Assembly: GCF_000003605.2 (NCBI RefSeq)
Contig: NW_003156238.1
Location: 369,785-391,599, forward strand
DNA from: Saccoglossus kowalevskii
Lineage: Eukaryota; Hemichordata; Enteropneusta; Harrimaniidae
Direction of reading: 5' to 3'
Length of the DNA stretch: 21,815 nt
Shown: piece by piece, positions 1 through 8,889 of the stretch
Numbering within the stretch: position 1 is the stretch's first letter
Layout: each line of letters begins with the position of its first letter
Notes under the pieces: model-generated
What the model was told of the DNA's origin: nothing
Database searches by the model: none
What the model saw: only the letters and a program-made list of their open reading frames with translations
Made by a program: the position numbers and the translations under genes

Positions 1-1478
1 TTAACTTGTGTGTGAAAATAGGTAAACAGTGACACATGAAAGGGAAAGCCGGAAGAAATAGGATCGTCTGGGAAATCGCATATGAAGTTTAAGTTGAAGG
101 TTGTCTTCTACAATTAAAATTAAAATTATTTAACGTAGTAATGATTTCATCTCATACTTCGGTATCTTAGGTCAATCTATCAAAAGTGTACAATACAACA
201 GAATGTATTAAACTATATTTTTGATTAAATACTTTCATAATGGGAAAGGATAGTAAGCATGATTTGAAGGACATCAAATGAGACGCGGCAAGATGTGGAT
301 TATAAATAAGAAAGCGGGACTGGGTTCAACAGTGGTAAATTACTATGGGATGCAATTGTGTGAGTTCGGGAGAAGCTGTAAAAAGAGGGACGGTTGGGAA
401 ATTCCAGAAGAGTAGGAAGCGCCAGGAGTGGACATAAGTGAGGGGGCACCAACTAGCGGATTTACTAATCCTGAATTCGCATGGTAACACGTGTAGTGTG
501 TGAGATTTGTTTGAATCATATAGTGAAAAGATATTCCCTATTTTTTGAATATGATATAGTCTTTTGTGATATTTTTACAATATTTTTATAATTGTTCTGT
601 TTTAGACACCCATCAGAAGGTAGAAAAATGCTTAAAAAAGTTTTTTCGGCATCTTTCGTCACAAGCAAGCATTTGCGCTAGATCAAGTCCTTATTTAGTA
701 AGGTTTTACGTCAGGGGCGATGACAAAATTAAAAATCATTTTTCGACCATTTTGGGGTCAAAATTCAAAACTGGTCCAATTCTTGAGATGCATATCAATT
801 CACTCATCTTGATTTATAATTTGACCTGTTTTTGATCTAGCGTTACGTAACAATGACCGAAAACATGGAAAGGTCAACATACTTTCTGTTGTGATCGTAA
901 ACTATGAGAGATTGTAAGCAAGAGACGAAAAACAACAAGCAAGAGGGACAGAGAAGGAAAAAAAATGAAGAAGTGCTGGAGTACCGAGGGGTAGTAAGTG
1001 AGTGAGTACGGGCAAGAAAGGGGTAGGCCAGGAACGTCTTAAGTGCGAGAAGAGATATCAAAGTGAAAGTAATAATTGAACAGTTCAAAAAAGGCCGTGG
1101 GAGAGATGGAATGCCGGGAGTGATAGAGAATCCAACAGGGGAAAAAGCTTGAAGCGTGGGCAGCATTGAAGGGGGATGATGGTCAGGGTGGTAACAAACT
1201 AAATGATTTCAATTTCTCGGGTAAAATTTTTCAAAAGTATTCAAAAATAAATCATACATATGCTTACAAAATACCATTTCCTTAGAATTCCAGCTGTTAT
1301 TATTGATTCGTAAAATAGGTAAATATAACAAAGATTTAAACATTATGTGATTAAAGTAAATATAAATATATGTTTAAGCAAGATGAAAAAGAAAGATGGG
1401 CCATAAGTGAGGAGAGCTGTTGGTGGTAGTAGGAAGAAGAAGGAGGCACACCTGAACAGAATCCCAGAATTCAGAAAT
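1..1478. repeat. Tandem array copy 1, left part (rearranged)
   Basis: This is the left part of a decayed tandem repeat. Bases 1-75 match 4911-4975 and 6955-7030. Bases 241-540 match 4970-5290 (shared landmarks: a GATGCAATTGTGTGAG block, and ATTTACTAAT followed by a GCAACAC/GTAACAC block). Bases 890-1465 match 5770-6355, including the CAGTTCAA(A/G)AAGGCCG block near 1079 and 6000. Bases 88-240 correspond to 5425-5570, so that segment sits out of order relative to copy 2 and this copy is rearranged. Bases about 590-885 have no counterpart in copy 2. I see no coding gene; the minus-strand frames at 843-1166 and 1343-1648 are low-complexity by-products of the purine-rich strand. Confidence 0.7.
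590..850. other. Segment not shared with other array copies
   Basis: At this point copy 1 stops matching copy 2 and resumes only near 885. The segment has short internal palindromes (CCTTATTTAGTAAGG near 690) and a plus-strand frame of 89 codons at 566-835. That frame starts inside the array-matching sequence and has no recognisable domain. It may be a small secondary insertion or a region deleted from the other copies. I see no protein-coding evidence. Confidence 0.35.
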
Positions 1479-1805
1479 AATCTTCTAGCCAAAAGGGTGG
1501 ACCTGGAAATGCCGAGTACAGTAAGGTTTTCTGATGGAAATGTAATGTATAGGTCCCAAGAACTCAGAAACTGATGGATGCTAATTTGCATATGTGTAGC
1601 ATTTTGCATAATTGACCTAATTAGCATATTAATTAGATCAAATAACAAAATCTACCATATCGTCCATAGTAAATCACATAGAGACCTAATTGTTGTGTCT
1701 ACACCTGTGTTTGTGACCCCAATGAACGAACTCATCTAACATGGTTAGACACCTACCACACTTCCAATCACTTGAAATCAAACAACCATAACCCAGTAAT
1801 CCTTA
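1479..1805 (+). repeat. Left terminal inverted repeat
   Basis: The reverse complement of the right end aligns along this stretch. Shared blocks include CCTGGAAATG followed by GAGTAC, ATGCTAATTTGC near 1578, GACCTAATTAGCAT near 1613, a TAGTAAATCACATAGA block near 1670, and weaker similarity inward to about 1805. The arms carry many substitutions and small indels, so the element is old. The arm length of about 320 bp is an eye alignment. Confidence 0.7.
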
Positions 1806-2109
1806 AACATTAAGACTTGGGATTGAGATCTAGAGCAATGTTTTGGGTCCCATAAATTTAATTTAGTATGTCCCCAAAATTCATGCCCACCTAAATTACA
1901 ATGTGGTCATAGAAAATTCATCAAGTGCTTCAAATAAATTAAAAAAAACTGCACTTCGATCTTTCCTTATGCATGCATCCAGGCGAATAAAAGAAAAGTG
2001 TCTTCAAAGAATATTTACCGACTCTCATTATTCTAATCAGATGAGTTCTTTTTAAAACATTTTTGTAATACTACATATTACATGAAACAATTTATCACAG
2101 TATTGTTCA

Positions 2110-2277
2110 ACATATAGCTCGTACTGTACTAATAATTAAATGATTTCTCTCTAAACTATTTATCTTTACAGATATCGCATATTTTACTTCAGAAATTGCA
2201 TCAAAGTATTTAACGTATAGCTCTTATTGTACTAATTATATAAGTTTTCTCTAAAATATTTATTTGTGTCTTGCAGA
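2110..2277 (+). repeat. Two copies of a ~103-bp direct repeat inside the element
   Basis: The segments at 2110-2175 and 2214-2277 share TATAGCTC, TGTACTAAT and a TTTCTCTCTAAA-type block, offset by about 103 bases. Each ends in something like a splice acceptor (TTTACAG then AT near 2171, and CTTGCAG then AT near 2276), upstream of the coding remnant. This may be a duplicated intron 3' end; that reading is inference. Confidence 0.5.
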
Positions 2278-2359
2278 TTATAATTACAAGAAGTTTCGTG
2301 AAAGCATTATATAGTAAACGACTGACATTATAGTAATACATTCTTTATTGCATAATGTC

Positions 2360-3256
2360 AAAGCAGTGCCTGTTTGCACCGTGTTTTGGAAGGAACTGGC
2401 ACACACAAGCCTAAAACACTATGGTCTTTGGTCCACTTATTGACTGCCCTCCATCCCATCCTGACACTGTCTTGACTACCATGGCATACCTTGATCAGAG
2501 GCTTAAGAGCCTTGGCATGGTTCAGGTTCATCTGACATTAGATATGCAACTCTACATAATCGCCTGCCTCATCAAGTGGAATGATTCTTTACGATGGAAG
2601 AGTATAGTTTTAAGACCAGGAATGATGCAAACGTTACTGTCTTTCATTGGCACCATCGGACACAATATAAAAGGTACATGTGCTGAGGAGGTTGTCGGTG
2701 CTGCATATTACCAATATATTCAATGGGAAGGCATGGCCAAAGGCGATGCTAGCCTTTCGTATGGTTGTTGCTGCACTTCTACATGATTTCCTGCAGGAAG
2801 GAGAGAAAAGTCATGAAGATATTGTTACCTACCTGAACAAGACGCAAAACAATCCCACGGGCAAACTCTGGGTTGATTGCTTCATCACTTCAACAATGCT
2901 TGCACACCAGTTTCTTAGGGCTGAGTGAGAGGGTGCATTCTTAGTGATTACACAGTTGTGTTTGTTCTGCTTGTATATTGGTGTTGGAAATCATGTATAT
3001 CATGTTGTGTTCAAATGGAAAAGTGGGAAGGGTCAGTGCTTGACAGTGCTTGGAGAGAAATGCAAAGGTATTTTGGCAATACATGCGCTATTGGGTGTGA
3101 CACAGTGTCTTATTGTAGTGGGAGAGGGAAAGTGTCTGCCATGAAAGTGCTCAACAATGCTGAAATAGCTGGGCCAGATTCAGTTCTGGGCGAGGAAGAT
3201 GCAACTCATAATGACTTGATAGCACATGGTACTGCGTACCAGTTACTGCATATGTG
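2360..3256 (+). pseudogene. Remnant of an uncharacterised multicopy metazoan family (GCDT motif)
   Basis: The coding potential is spread over several frames in one continuous order. (1) About 2360-2420 reads AVPVCTVFWKELAH. (2) 2421 to about 2705 holds IDCPPSHPDTVLTT, a LxLDMQLYIIACLIKWND-like core and RPGMMQTLLSFIGTIG. (3) About 2705-2928 holds NGKAWPKAM, a Leu/Ala-rich helix and PTGKLWVDCFI, ending at a TGA. (4) About 3040-3100 reads CKGILAIHAL. (5) About 3095-3256 reads GCDTVSYCSGRGK. From memory, this order (PPxHPDTVLTT, LWVDCFI, then an HALxGCDTxSYxxGKGK block) matches large uncharacterised proteins present in many copies in cnidarian, mollusc and amphioxus genomes; their function is unknown to me. 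At least three frameshifts, the stop at 2926-2928 and missing sequence between about 2930 and 3000 mean it cannot make the full protein. It lies inside TIRs, which suggests it was the element's cargo or its own gene. A transposase role is not shown. Confidence 0.65.
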
Positions 3257-3259
3257 ACG

Positions 3260-3900
3260 GAGGGAATGAGTGTTTCAACTTGCTGACGCAACGAGAAGGC
3301 GATAATGAGCAGGAGGAAAAAGACAGAAGATTTAGAGGAAAGAGAGATTGACTACGAAGATAAAGATTATTAAGGGTTGGGGTGTGTACCTCAGTTTTGC
3401 TCAGACAAAATGCATTATGCCGTATTTCAGGTGCATCCTGAAATTTGAGTACTAACTACTGGACTATTTAGTGCCATAGAGTAGTAATTGTTTGTGGTTT
3501 TGCATCTGTCCATATAATCATTGTCATTCTGTAATATATGAACTGAAGATATATCGAAATCAAGTAATTTATTGTATATTGTAGTTTAGTGCTTTTAACA
3601 CTCTCTCCTGTAATAATAATTATTACTAAAAAGTGTTAAATAAATGTCAAATGTTATTACAATATGCATTATTTTATTTGAAAGCCCGTGGATCTTTCGA
3701 TCACATCATACATTAAAACCATGTCCACATCCTAAGGAGATATATATTTGCCTTTATTTATTTAGCTACATTGTGGTTAGCATGTTTTAATATAGTGATA
3801 TTGATTTAAAAACATGCTAAATAAAATTTGTGGATAGCAAAACATTTAGGTACGGACACCAACAAGTGTTTATCGGCTATAACGATATGTCAATTTTATG
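3260..3900. other. Non-coding 3' half of the element
   Basis: The first ~110 bases are purine-rich (GAGGAAAAAGACAGAAG-like) and may be a decayed coding tail. The rest is AT-rich, with AATAAA-type signals (TTAAATAAATG near 3640). I see no open frame with recognisable protein content before the right TIR. Confidence 0.4.
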
Positions 3901-3904
3901 ACTT

Positions 3905-4230
3905 TCCTCATTATACATAGTGGTCATTTTTATTTGAAATGGGCAGAAGGATCGTATGGGCCTAAAACCATACTGGATGGGTTCTTTGGGTCAAATACAT
4001 GGGACTAGACACTCAAATCTATGTGATATACTAAAGAAGATATGGTATTTGTGATTTAACCTAATTTATATGCCAATTAGGTCAATTACAAAAAATGCTA
4101 CATATAAGCAAATTAGCATCCGGCTGTTTATGAGTCCTTAGGACCGGTATATTGAATTTCCACCACAACACCTTACAGTACTCACCATTTCCAGGTTCAC
4201 TGAAAAACACATAGGGTTGGCTAGTAGACT
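3905..4230 (-). repeat. Right terminal inverted repeat
   Basis: This is the reverse-complement partner of 1479-1805. The clearest blocks are GCCAATTAGGTCAATTA near 4071, AGCAAATTAGCAT near 4108, CAGTACTCACCATTTCCAGG near 4176 and GGCTAGTAGACT at 4219-4230. The array sequence resumes immediately beyond it. Confidence 0.7.
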
Positions 4231-4910
4231 AAAGGGATGGTAGGCAAAAGAGGGTAAACTGGAAGAGAAGCATACGCACAAGGGAGACAGCTGTAGTGGT
4301 GAGTTGAGGCTTGCGCGGTTCTTAATTGAGAGAGGGGGAGAGGAATGATCCATAAACGCAAGGGGGGTTCAGAGGAAGTGAATTGCCGTGAGAGGTCGAA
4401 AGGGACTGCAAGCGATAGCGGATTATAGGATAGATGTGTAGCAAGAGAAAGAGAAAGAGAGATATGTTAATGAGAGAAGGTTAAACATGCCCGGAAATGA
4501 AACAGTAGGTTTAAAAGAGGCCTCAAGTGAAAGAGAGAGAGGCATAATGATGCAATTCGAATCTCGATTTTACAGAGCAGCGTATGCGTTGTGTGTGTGT
4601 GTGTTGTTGTAATGCTATGGTGATAGAAAGGCTGGGGTTAGTACGTGATGTCATAATTCTTCGTTGTGTGTATAATCCCCGATATTTTCACATCGTTTTT
4701 TCTTCTTCTGTGATGTGTAACGTCAAATGTACATTACTACATTATATTGCGGTAGTTAAGTTAGAACAGATAAATAATGTTGATATTGTATATGATTAAG
4801 GTACTTTACTCAATTAAATGACCTGATTTTTACATGCAAATGATTCACCCACCTTTGGTAACAAATTTAATAATTGTTCTCAAAAGTACTGATTATGATT
4901 GTTTTTCGAA
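4231..4910. repeat. Tandem array copy 1, right part
   Basis: This sequence matches 6360-6950 of copy 2. Shared blocks include GGTGAGTTGAG followed by a TTCTTAATTGAGAGAGGGGGA block (near 4318 and 6448), GTAATGCTATGGTGATAGAAA (near 4608 and 6601), TTTTTTCTTCTTCTGTG (near 4697 and 6694) and TAGTTAAGTTAGAACAGA (near 4753 and 6760). It holds a (TG)n run at 4590-4604 and a GAGAAA-rich tract near 4446-4462. No coding gene was seen; the 71-codon frame at 4584-4799 reads through the repeat. Confidence 0.7.
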
Positions 4911-6954
4911 AATAGGTAAATATAACAGTGACATATGAAAGGGGAAGCCAGAAAGGATGGAATCCGGGAAAGTATGGTAGCATGAATGGAAGGGTAGTAA
5001 ATGAGTGGGAAAACCAGGAGGGGTGATGAAAATAGGGTAGCCAGGGGTGATTTACAAGTGATAAAGCGGGATGCAATTGTGTGAGGTTGGGGAGACGTAG
5101 GAATGAGGGACGGCTGGGAAATGCATGAAACGATACAGGGAGATTAAGTGAGGGGGAAACAACAGACACATTTACTAATCATAACTTCGCATAGCAACAC
5201 ACGCGGTGTGTGGGATTTGTTTGAATGATATTGTGAAGTAAAATCGAGGGTTGGTACAGTATGTTCAAATCTCTATTTTTAATATGGTATCGTGTATTGT
5301 ATGTGTATGTGATATTTGTACATTATTTTTCTATTTATTTATTTATTTATTTATTTTGTTTTGTATTTTATTAAATATATATTATCATCTTCTATGTTTA
5401 TATTTGAGCTACCGCAGCGTATCAAGTTGAAGTTGAAGATGGTATCCTTCTTTTCTAAATTTATTTTAACGTAGAAATGATTTCACCTCATACTTCTGTG
5501 TCTTAGTATACACATATCAACTCGAGAATAATGAAACGCGCACGAAATACTATTTCTTGTGACTGACAGCTGTTATCATTGCTTCGTGTAAAATCGATAA
5601 CTATGACATGAGCAATGTGAGCGTCAGGCAGGGTACATCATGAATACTTATTTTCAGCAAAAGAGGAGATCGGGAGAACTAAATGGCAAAACAGAGGTTG
5701 GGAAGGACTATAAAAGGTAAATGGGTAAAAATAAAAATGGACATGAACAATTTATGCTTCTGGGCAAGGGGTAAACTATGAATATATAGGAGTTAGGAAG
5801 GAAAGAGGACGGTAAGCAAAAGAAGGAGAACAAAAAACAAGAGGAATAGGCCAGGAAAAACAATGAATAAGAGCTGGAGGCCCGATAGTTAGTAAGTAAG
5901 GGATGGAGGCAGGCATGGTCTGTGAGCAAGGGCATAAGAGGACGAGGTCAGGAAGTCCATAAGTGCGAGAGGAGACATGAAGGTTGAAGAAATTGGTCAG
6001 TTCAAGAAGGGCCGTAGGTGAGAGGGGATTCAAGGAGTGGCAGTGAACTAGAGATAATCCAACAGGGACAGTAAGCGTGAATTGGAGGGCAGCATTGAAA
6101 GTGGCTGCCGGTCAGAATGGTAAATGACTAAATTATATCACTTTCTTAGGTAAAAATTTTCATAATTTTTCAAAATAAATTCGATATTCATATATATGCT
6201 TACAAAATATCAACTGTCTAGAATGACTATGTAAATATAACAAGGACTTTAGAATTCTGTGCTTTAATGCAAGATGATAAAGGGGTATATGATTGGCCAT
6301 AAGCGAGGACAGACTGTTGATGGCAGTAGTCAAGGAAGGTCACATTAGAACAGAATGCCGGTAGAAATGGTAAGGAAAAGAGGGAAACTTGGAGATAAGC
6401 ACCAGGAAGGGGGAGTAGGATACATTGGTGAGTTGAGTCTTGCATGATTCTTAATTGAGAGAGGGGGACTAGAAGGAACCACAAACGTATAGGGTCCAGG
6501 GTCGTGAATTACTGTAAGTGGTCTGGTGGGACTGCAATAGAAACAGGATGATAGGAGGGAGGCCAAATGATGCAATTGCGTATGCGTTGTGTGTGTTTTT
6601 TGTAATGCTATGGTGATAGAAAAGCTAGGGTTAATACATTATGTCACAATTCTTGGGTTTCTAATGTGTATAATCCTCATATTTTCACGTATTTTTTTCT
6701 TCTTCTGTGTTGCGTAACGTAAAATTCCTACATTCCTGCATTCCTACATTTTGTGGCGATAGTTAAGTTAGAACAGAAAAATTAATGTTAATATTGATTT
6801 TGATTTCATATTCAAATTTATACCATTACAGATTTCAGTTTCTAGGGTAAATATTTTCATATTTATTTTTAAAGGTACTGAAACATAAAATCGATATTCA
6901 TACAAACGCCTACCAAATACTATTTGTCGAGATGGCAGCTGTTTTTGCGAAAAT
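4911..6954. repeat. Tandem array copy 2 (about 2.04 kb, most complete)
   Basis: This is the fullest copy of the unit, running from the landmark GGTAAATATAACAGTGAC (4914) to the equivalent point at 6955. Related landmarks also occur inside it near 5594 (CGATAACTATGACATG) and 6230 (GTAAATATAACAAGG), spaced about 640-730 bases. This suggests three subunits per unit, each with an AT-rich block followed by a purine-rich block. Minus-strand frames (4867-5169, 5708-6033, 6227-6575) translate the pyrimidine-rich complement and have no domain character. Confidence 0.7.
5332..5357. repeat. (TTTA)n microsatellite
   Basis: A run of about six TATT/TTTA units lies inside array copy 2 and is absent from the equivalent positions of copies 1 and 3. 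Confidence 0.85.
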
Positions 6955-7600
6955 CGGTAATTATAATAGTGACAAATGCCAGAAGGCATTAAACCAAAAG
7001 ATGGAATCCGGGAAAGGGGCGATTGGGAAATGCAGAAAGGATATAGGAATATTAGGAGAAGCCACATGTTAGAGAGACAGACCAGAATAGGCCACAAGTG
7101 AGAGGGGTACCAACTGACGCATTTACTAATTCTGAGTTGGCATAGCAACACAGTCAGTGCATGCGATTTGTTTGAATGATATGGGTTGGAACAGGATGTC
7201 CAAATCCCTATTTTTAATATCATGTTGTGTAATGTTTTAAAATATTTGTTTATTTTATATTTAATTATATGTTATCATATTCTATGTTGATATACACGCT
7301 ATCGAAGCATATAAAGTTGAAGACGGTCTCCTATTTTTCTAAATTTATTCATACTTCGGTATCTTAGGTCAGCTTTTACAAGTATACAAATATCACCTCG
7401 ATAATTATAGAGCGCTCACTAAATATTTTTTGTTGTGAGTGACAGCTATCATCGTTGCTTCGTGTGAAATCGATAATTGTGACATGAGCAATGTGTGCTT
7501 TAGGTAGTGTCAATTATAAATACATATTTTAAGCCAAGGAGGAGGTCGAGAGAAACTAGAGAAAAAGGATACTAGAAAGGGTTATAAGCGAAAAAGCGAA
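6955..7600. repeat. Tandem array copy 3, truncated
   Basis: This stretch follows the same order as 4911 onward, but shortened. GATGGAATCCGGGAAAG at 7001 corresponds to 4957, and ATTTACTAAT then GCATAGCAACAC near 7121-7151 corresponds to about 5170-5200. CATACTTCGGTATCTTAGGTCA near 7350 matches 160 and 5490, and GTGACATGAGCAATGTG near 7479 matches 5605. Similarity fades after about 7600, which I take as the end of the array. Confidence 0.65.
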
Positions 7601-7850
7601 CCAACTAACAAATAAAGAAAATGAGTTCGGTAAAAATGTAAAGTTAACGAAGAATGCAGAAGTCAGCCGTACCATTATTACGAAACACTTTGAATATCAA
7701 TTCACACGGTAAAGTCTATATATTGATAATGCTATTTAAAAACTAAACATTTAATAATGCAAAAATAAACTCTGTGCATTTTCCACGACAGTATGTCAGA
7801 CACAGGTTAATACATTATTACTCAACTGATGCATTACTAATCATGCTGAC
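7601..7850. other. AT-rich intergenic DNA
   Basis: I see no gene, splice-site pair or clear repeat here between the end of the array and the minisatellite. Confidence 0.4.
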
Positions 7851-7931
7851 AAATGTGCATCCGGACTCTGTATTTTGAAATGTGCATCCGGGCTCTGTAT
7901 TTTGAAATGTGCATACGGACTGTGTATTTTT
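7851..7931. repeat. 27-bp minisatellite, 3 contiguous copies
   Basis: Three head-to-tail copies begin at 7851, 7878 and 7905, each starting AAATGTGCATCCGGACTC or a one- to three-base variant. There are no spacers, so it is not a CRISPR array. Confidence 0.9.
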
Positions 7932-8260
7932 GGTTTGAGTGGCATGTATGAACAAACCGTTACATGTACTGTATTTACTCTATTGTATATGCATATCACT
8001 ACATGTACGATATTTATACACTATTCACTGTATTCTCTATATCTTAAGTGTGTATTCATTTGCAGTACATGTTCTATATTGTCTACAATGTTAAGTACAT
8101 CAAATTAAAGTACATGTTGTGTATTTTCTCCATTGTACGGCACGCTCAAAGTACATCAAAGTATTCTATTTGATGTATATTTACTAGCATTACATGCACT
8201 AATACCTATGTACAGCATTCCGTCCATTGTATTTACAAACTAAACATTGTATTATACCGT
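7932..8260. repeat. Degenerate TACATGT/TGTATTT-rich simple repeat
   Basis: Short words (TACATGT, TGTATTT, AGTACATCAAA, CATTGTA) recur irregularly: TACATGT near 7963, 8001, 8066 and 8111, and AAGTACATCAAA near 8094 and 8149. It looks like a decayed continuation of the minisatellite. The 77-codon plus-strand frame at 7875-8108 simply translates the repeat. Confidence 0.45.
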
Positions 8261-8292
8261 GTTCCCCCTTGCACACTTAATAGAAATCACTG

Positions 8293-8337
8293 TTCACACA
8301 ATCTGATTCCAGGGCATTTGCCCCCGGCCCGTGTGAA
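8293..8337. other. Nested imperfect hairpin
   Basis: Outer arms TTCACAC (8293) and GTGTGAA (8331) enclose an inner GGGC-ATTT-GCCC hairpin at 8312-8323. The short, C/G-rich core stands out from the AT-rich surroundings. No function is assigned. Confidence 0.4.
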
Positions 8338-8720
8338 TGATGTACTAAGTCGATTTGTTTACTGACATTAAATGAAGACAATTTTGTTGTAGTTACATAA
8401 ATATTTGTAGTAAAATTTTAAGTAGTGTATTTGTAGATTTTCACTAATAAGTATATAGTATGAATAAGACCACAGACACGAGTGGCTACAATTTTATTGA
8501 CCTGTTAATAATTCCACAAACTACTGTTTGCACAGTATAGATTGTTATCACGCGCCGAAAGACTTCACCAGTTATGTTGCCTGTTTTTCTGAAATAGTCC
8601 ACCTAACTTGTTTATAATTAGCACTTGTTTTCACACAGAAAACGAGGCTTTGGTCAGCCAGATAAGATGCATCACGTCATGTAGTATGCAAATATCCGTC
8701 GGAACTAATTATTATTTAAA

Positions 8721-8887
8721 TATAAAGCACATATGGATTTCCTTTTATTGGCTGCTGAAAAAAATCGTCACAGTTTTCGTATATTTCTAATAGAGCGTTT
8801 TATTGCATATCGTCACTTCGCTGTTATCTGCCGAAGCTATCAAGATCTGCAAGCAATCATCGAAATTTTGGTGTTCAGTACAATAAG
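8721..8887 (+). promoter_or_regulatory. Possible TATA-type promoter and 5' UTR exon
   Basis: The first coding exon (10901) is preceded by a plausible splice acceptor, so a non-coding 5' exon is expected upstream. A TATAAAG word at 8721 and a donor-like AATAAG/GTAATT at 8887/8888 make 8750-8887 one candidate. TATA-like words and donor-like sites are frequent in AT-rich DNA, and nothing else supports this choice. Confidence 0.2.
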
Positions 8888-8889
8888 GT

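Larger units (their letters stand above)
1479..4230 (+). mobile_element. Decayed DNA transposon-like element with long TIRs
   Basis: The element is bounded by long, diverged inverted repeats (about 1479-1805 and about 3905-4230) and interrupts tandem array copy 1. Array sequence matching 6340-6355 ends near 1468, and array sequence matching 6365 onward resumes near 4235. The outermost 12 bases, read inward at each end, agree at 10 of 12 positions (AATCTTCTAGCC on the left, AGTCTACTAGCC on the right). Between the TIRs lie a duplicated ~103-bp segment (2110-2277) and a plus-strand pseudogene (about 2360-3256). A target-site duplication cannot be proven: the flanking 8-mers TCAGAAAT and AAAGGGAT agree at only 4 of 8 positions. 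I cannot assign a superfamily from the TIRs. Confidence 0.7.

Noticed and set aside
843-1166. Minus-strand frame of 107 codons (and similar ones at 1343-1648, 4138-4353, 4867-5169, 5708-6033, 6227-6575)
   Set aside because: They translate the pyrimidine-rich complement of the repeat array, are rich in Pro, Ser, Phe and Leu, lack domain character, and fall in repeated, freely diverging sequence.
2421-2786. An intact 121-residue gene
   Set aside because: The family-like sequence continues in a different frame after about 2705 and also exists in another frame upstream of 2421. The frame is a piece of a frameshifted pseudogene.
7851-7931. CRISPR-like repeats
   Set aside because: The 27-mers are contiguous with no spacers and the window is eukaryotic.
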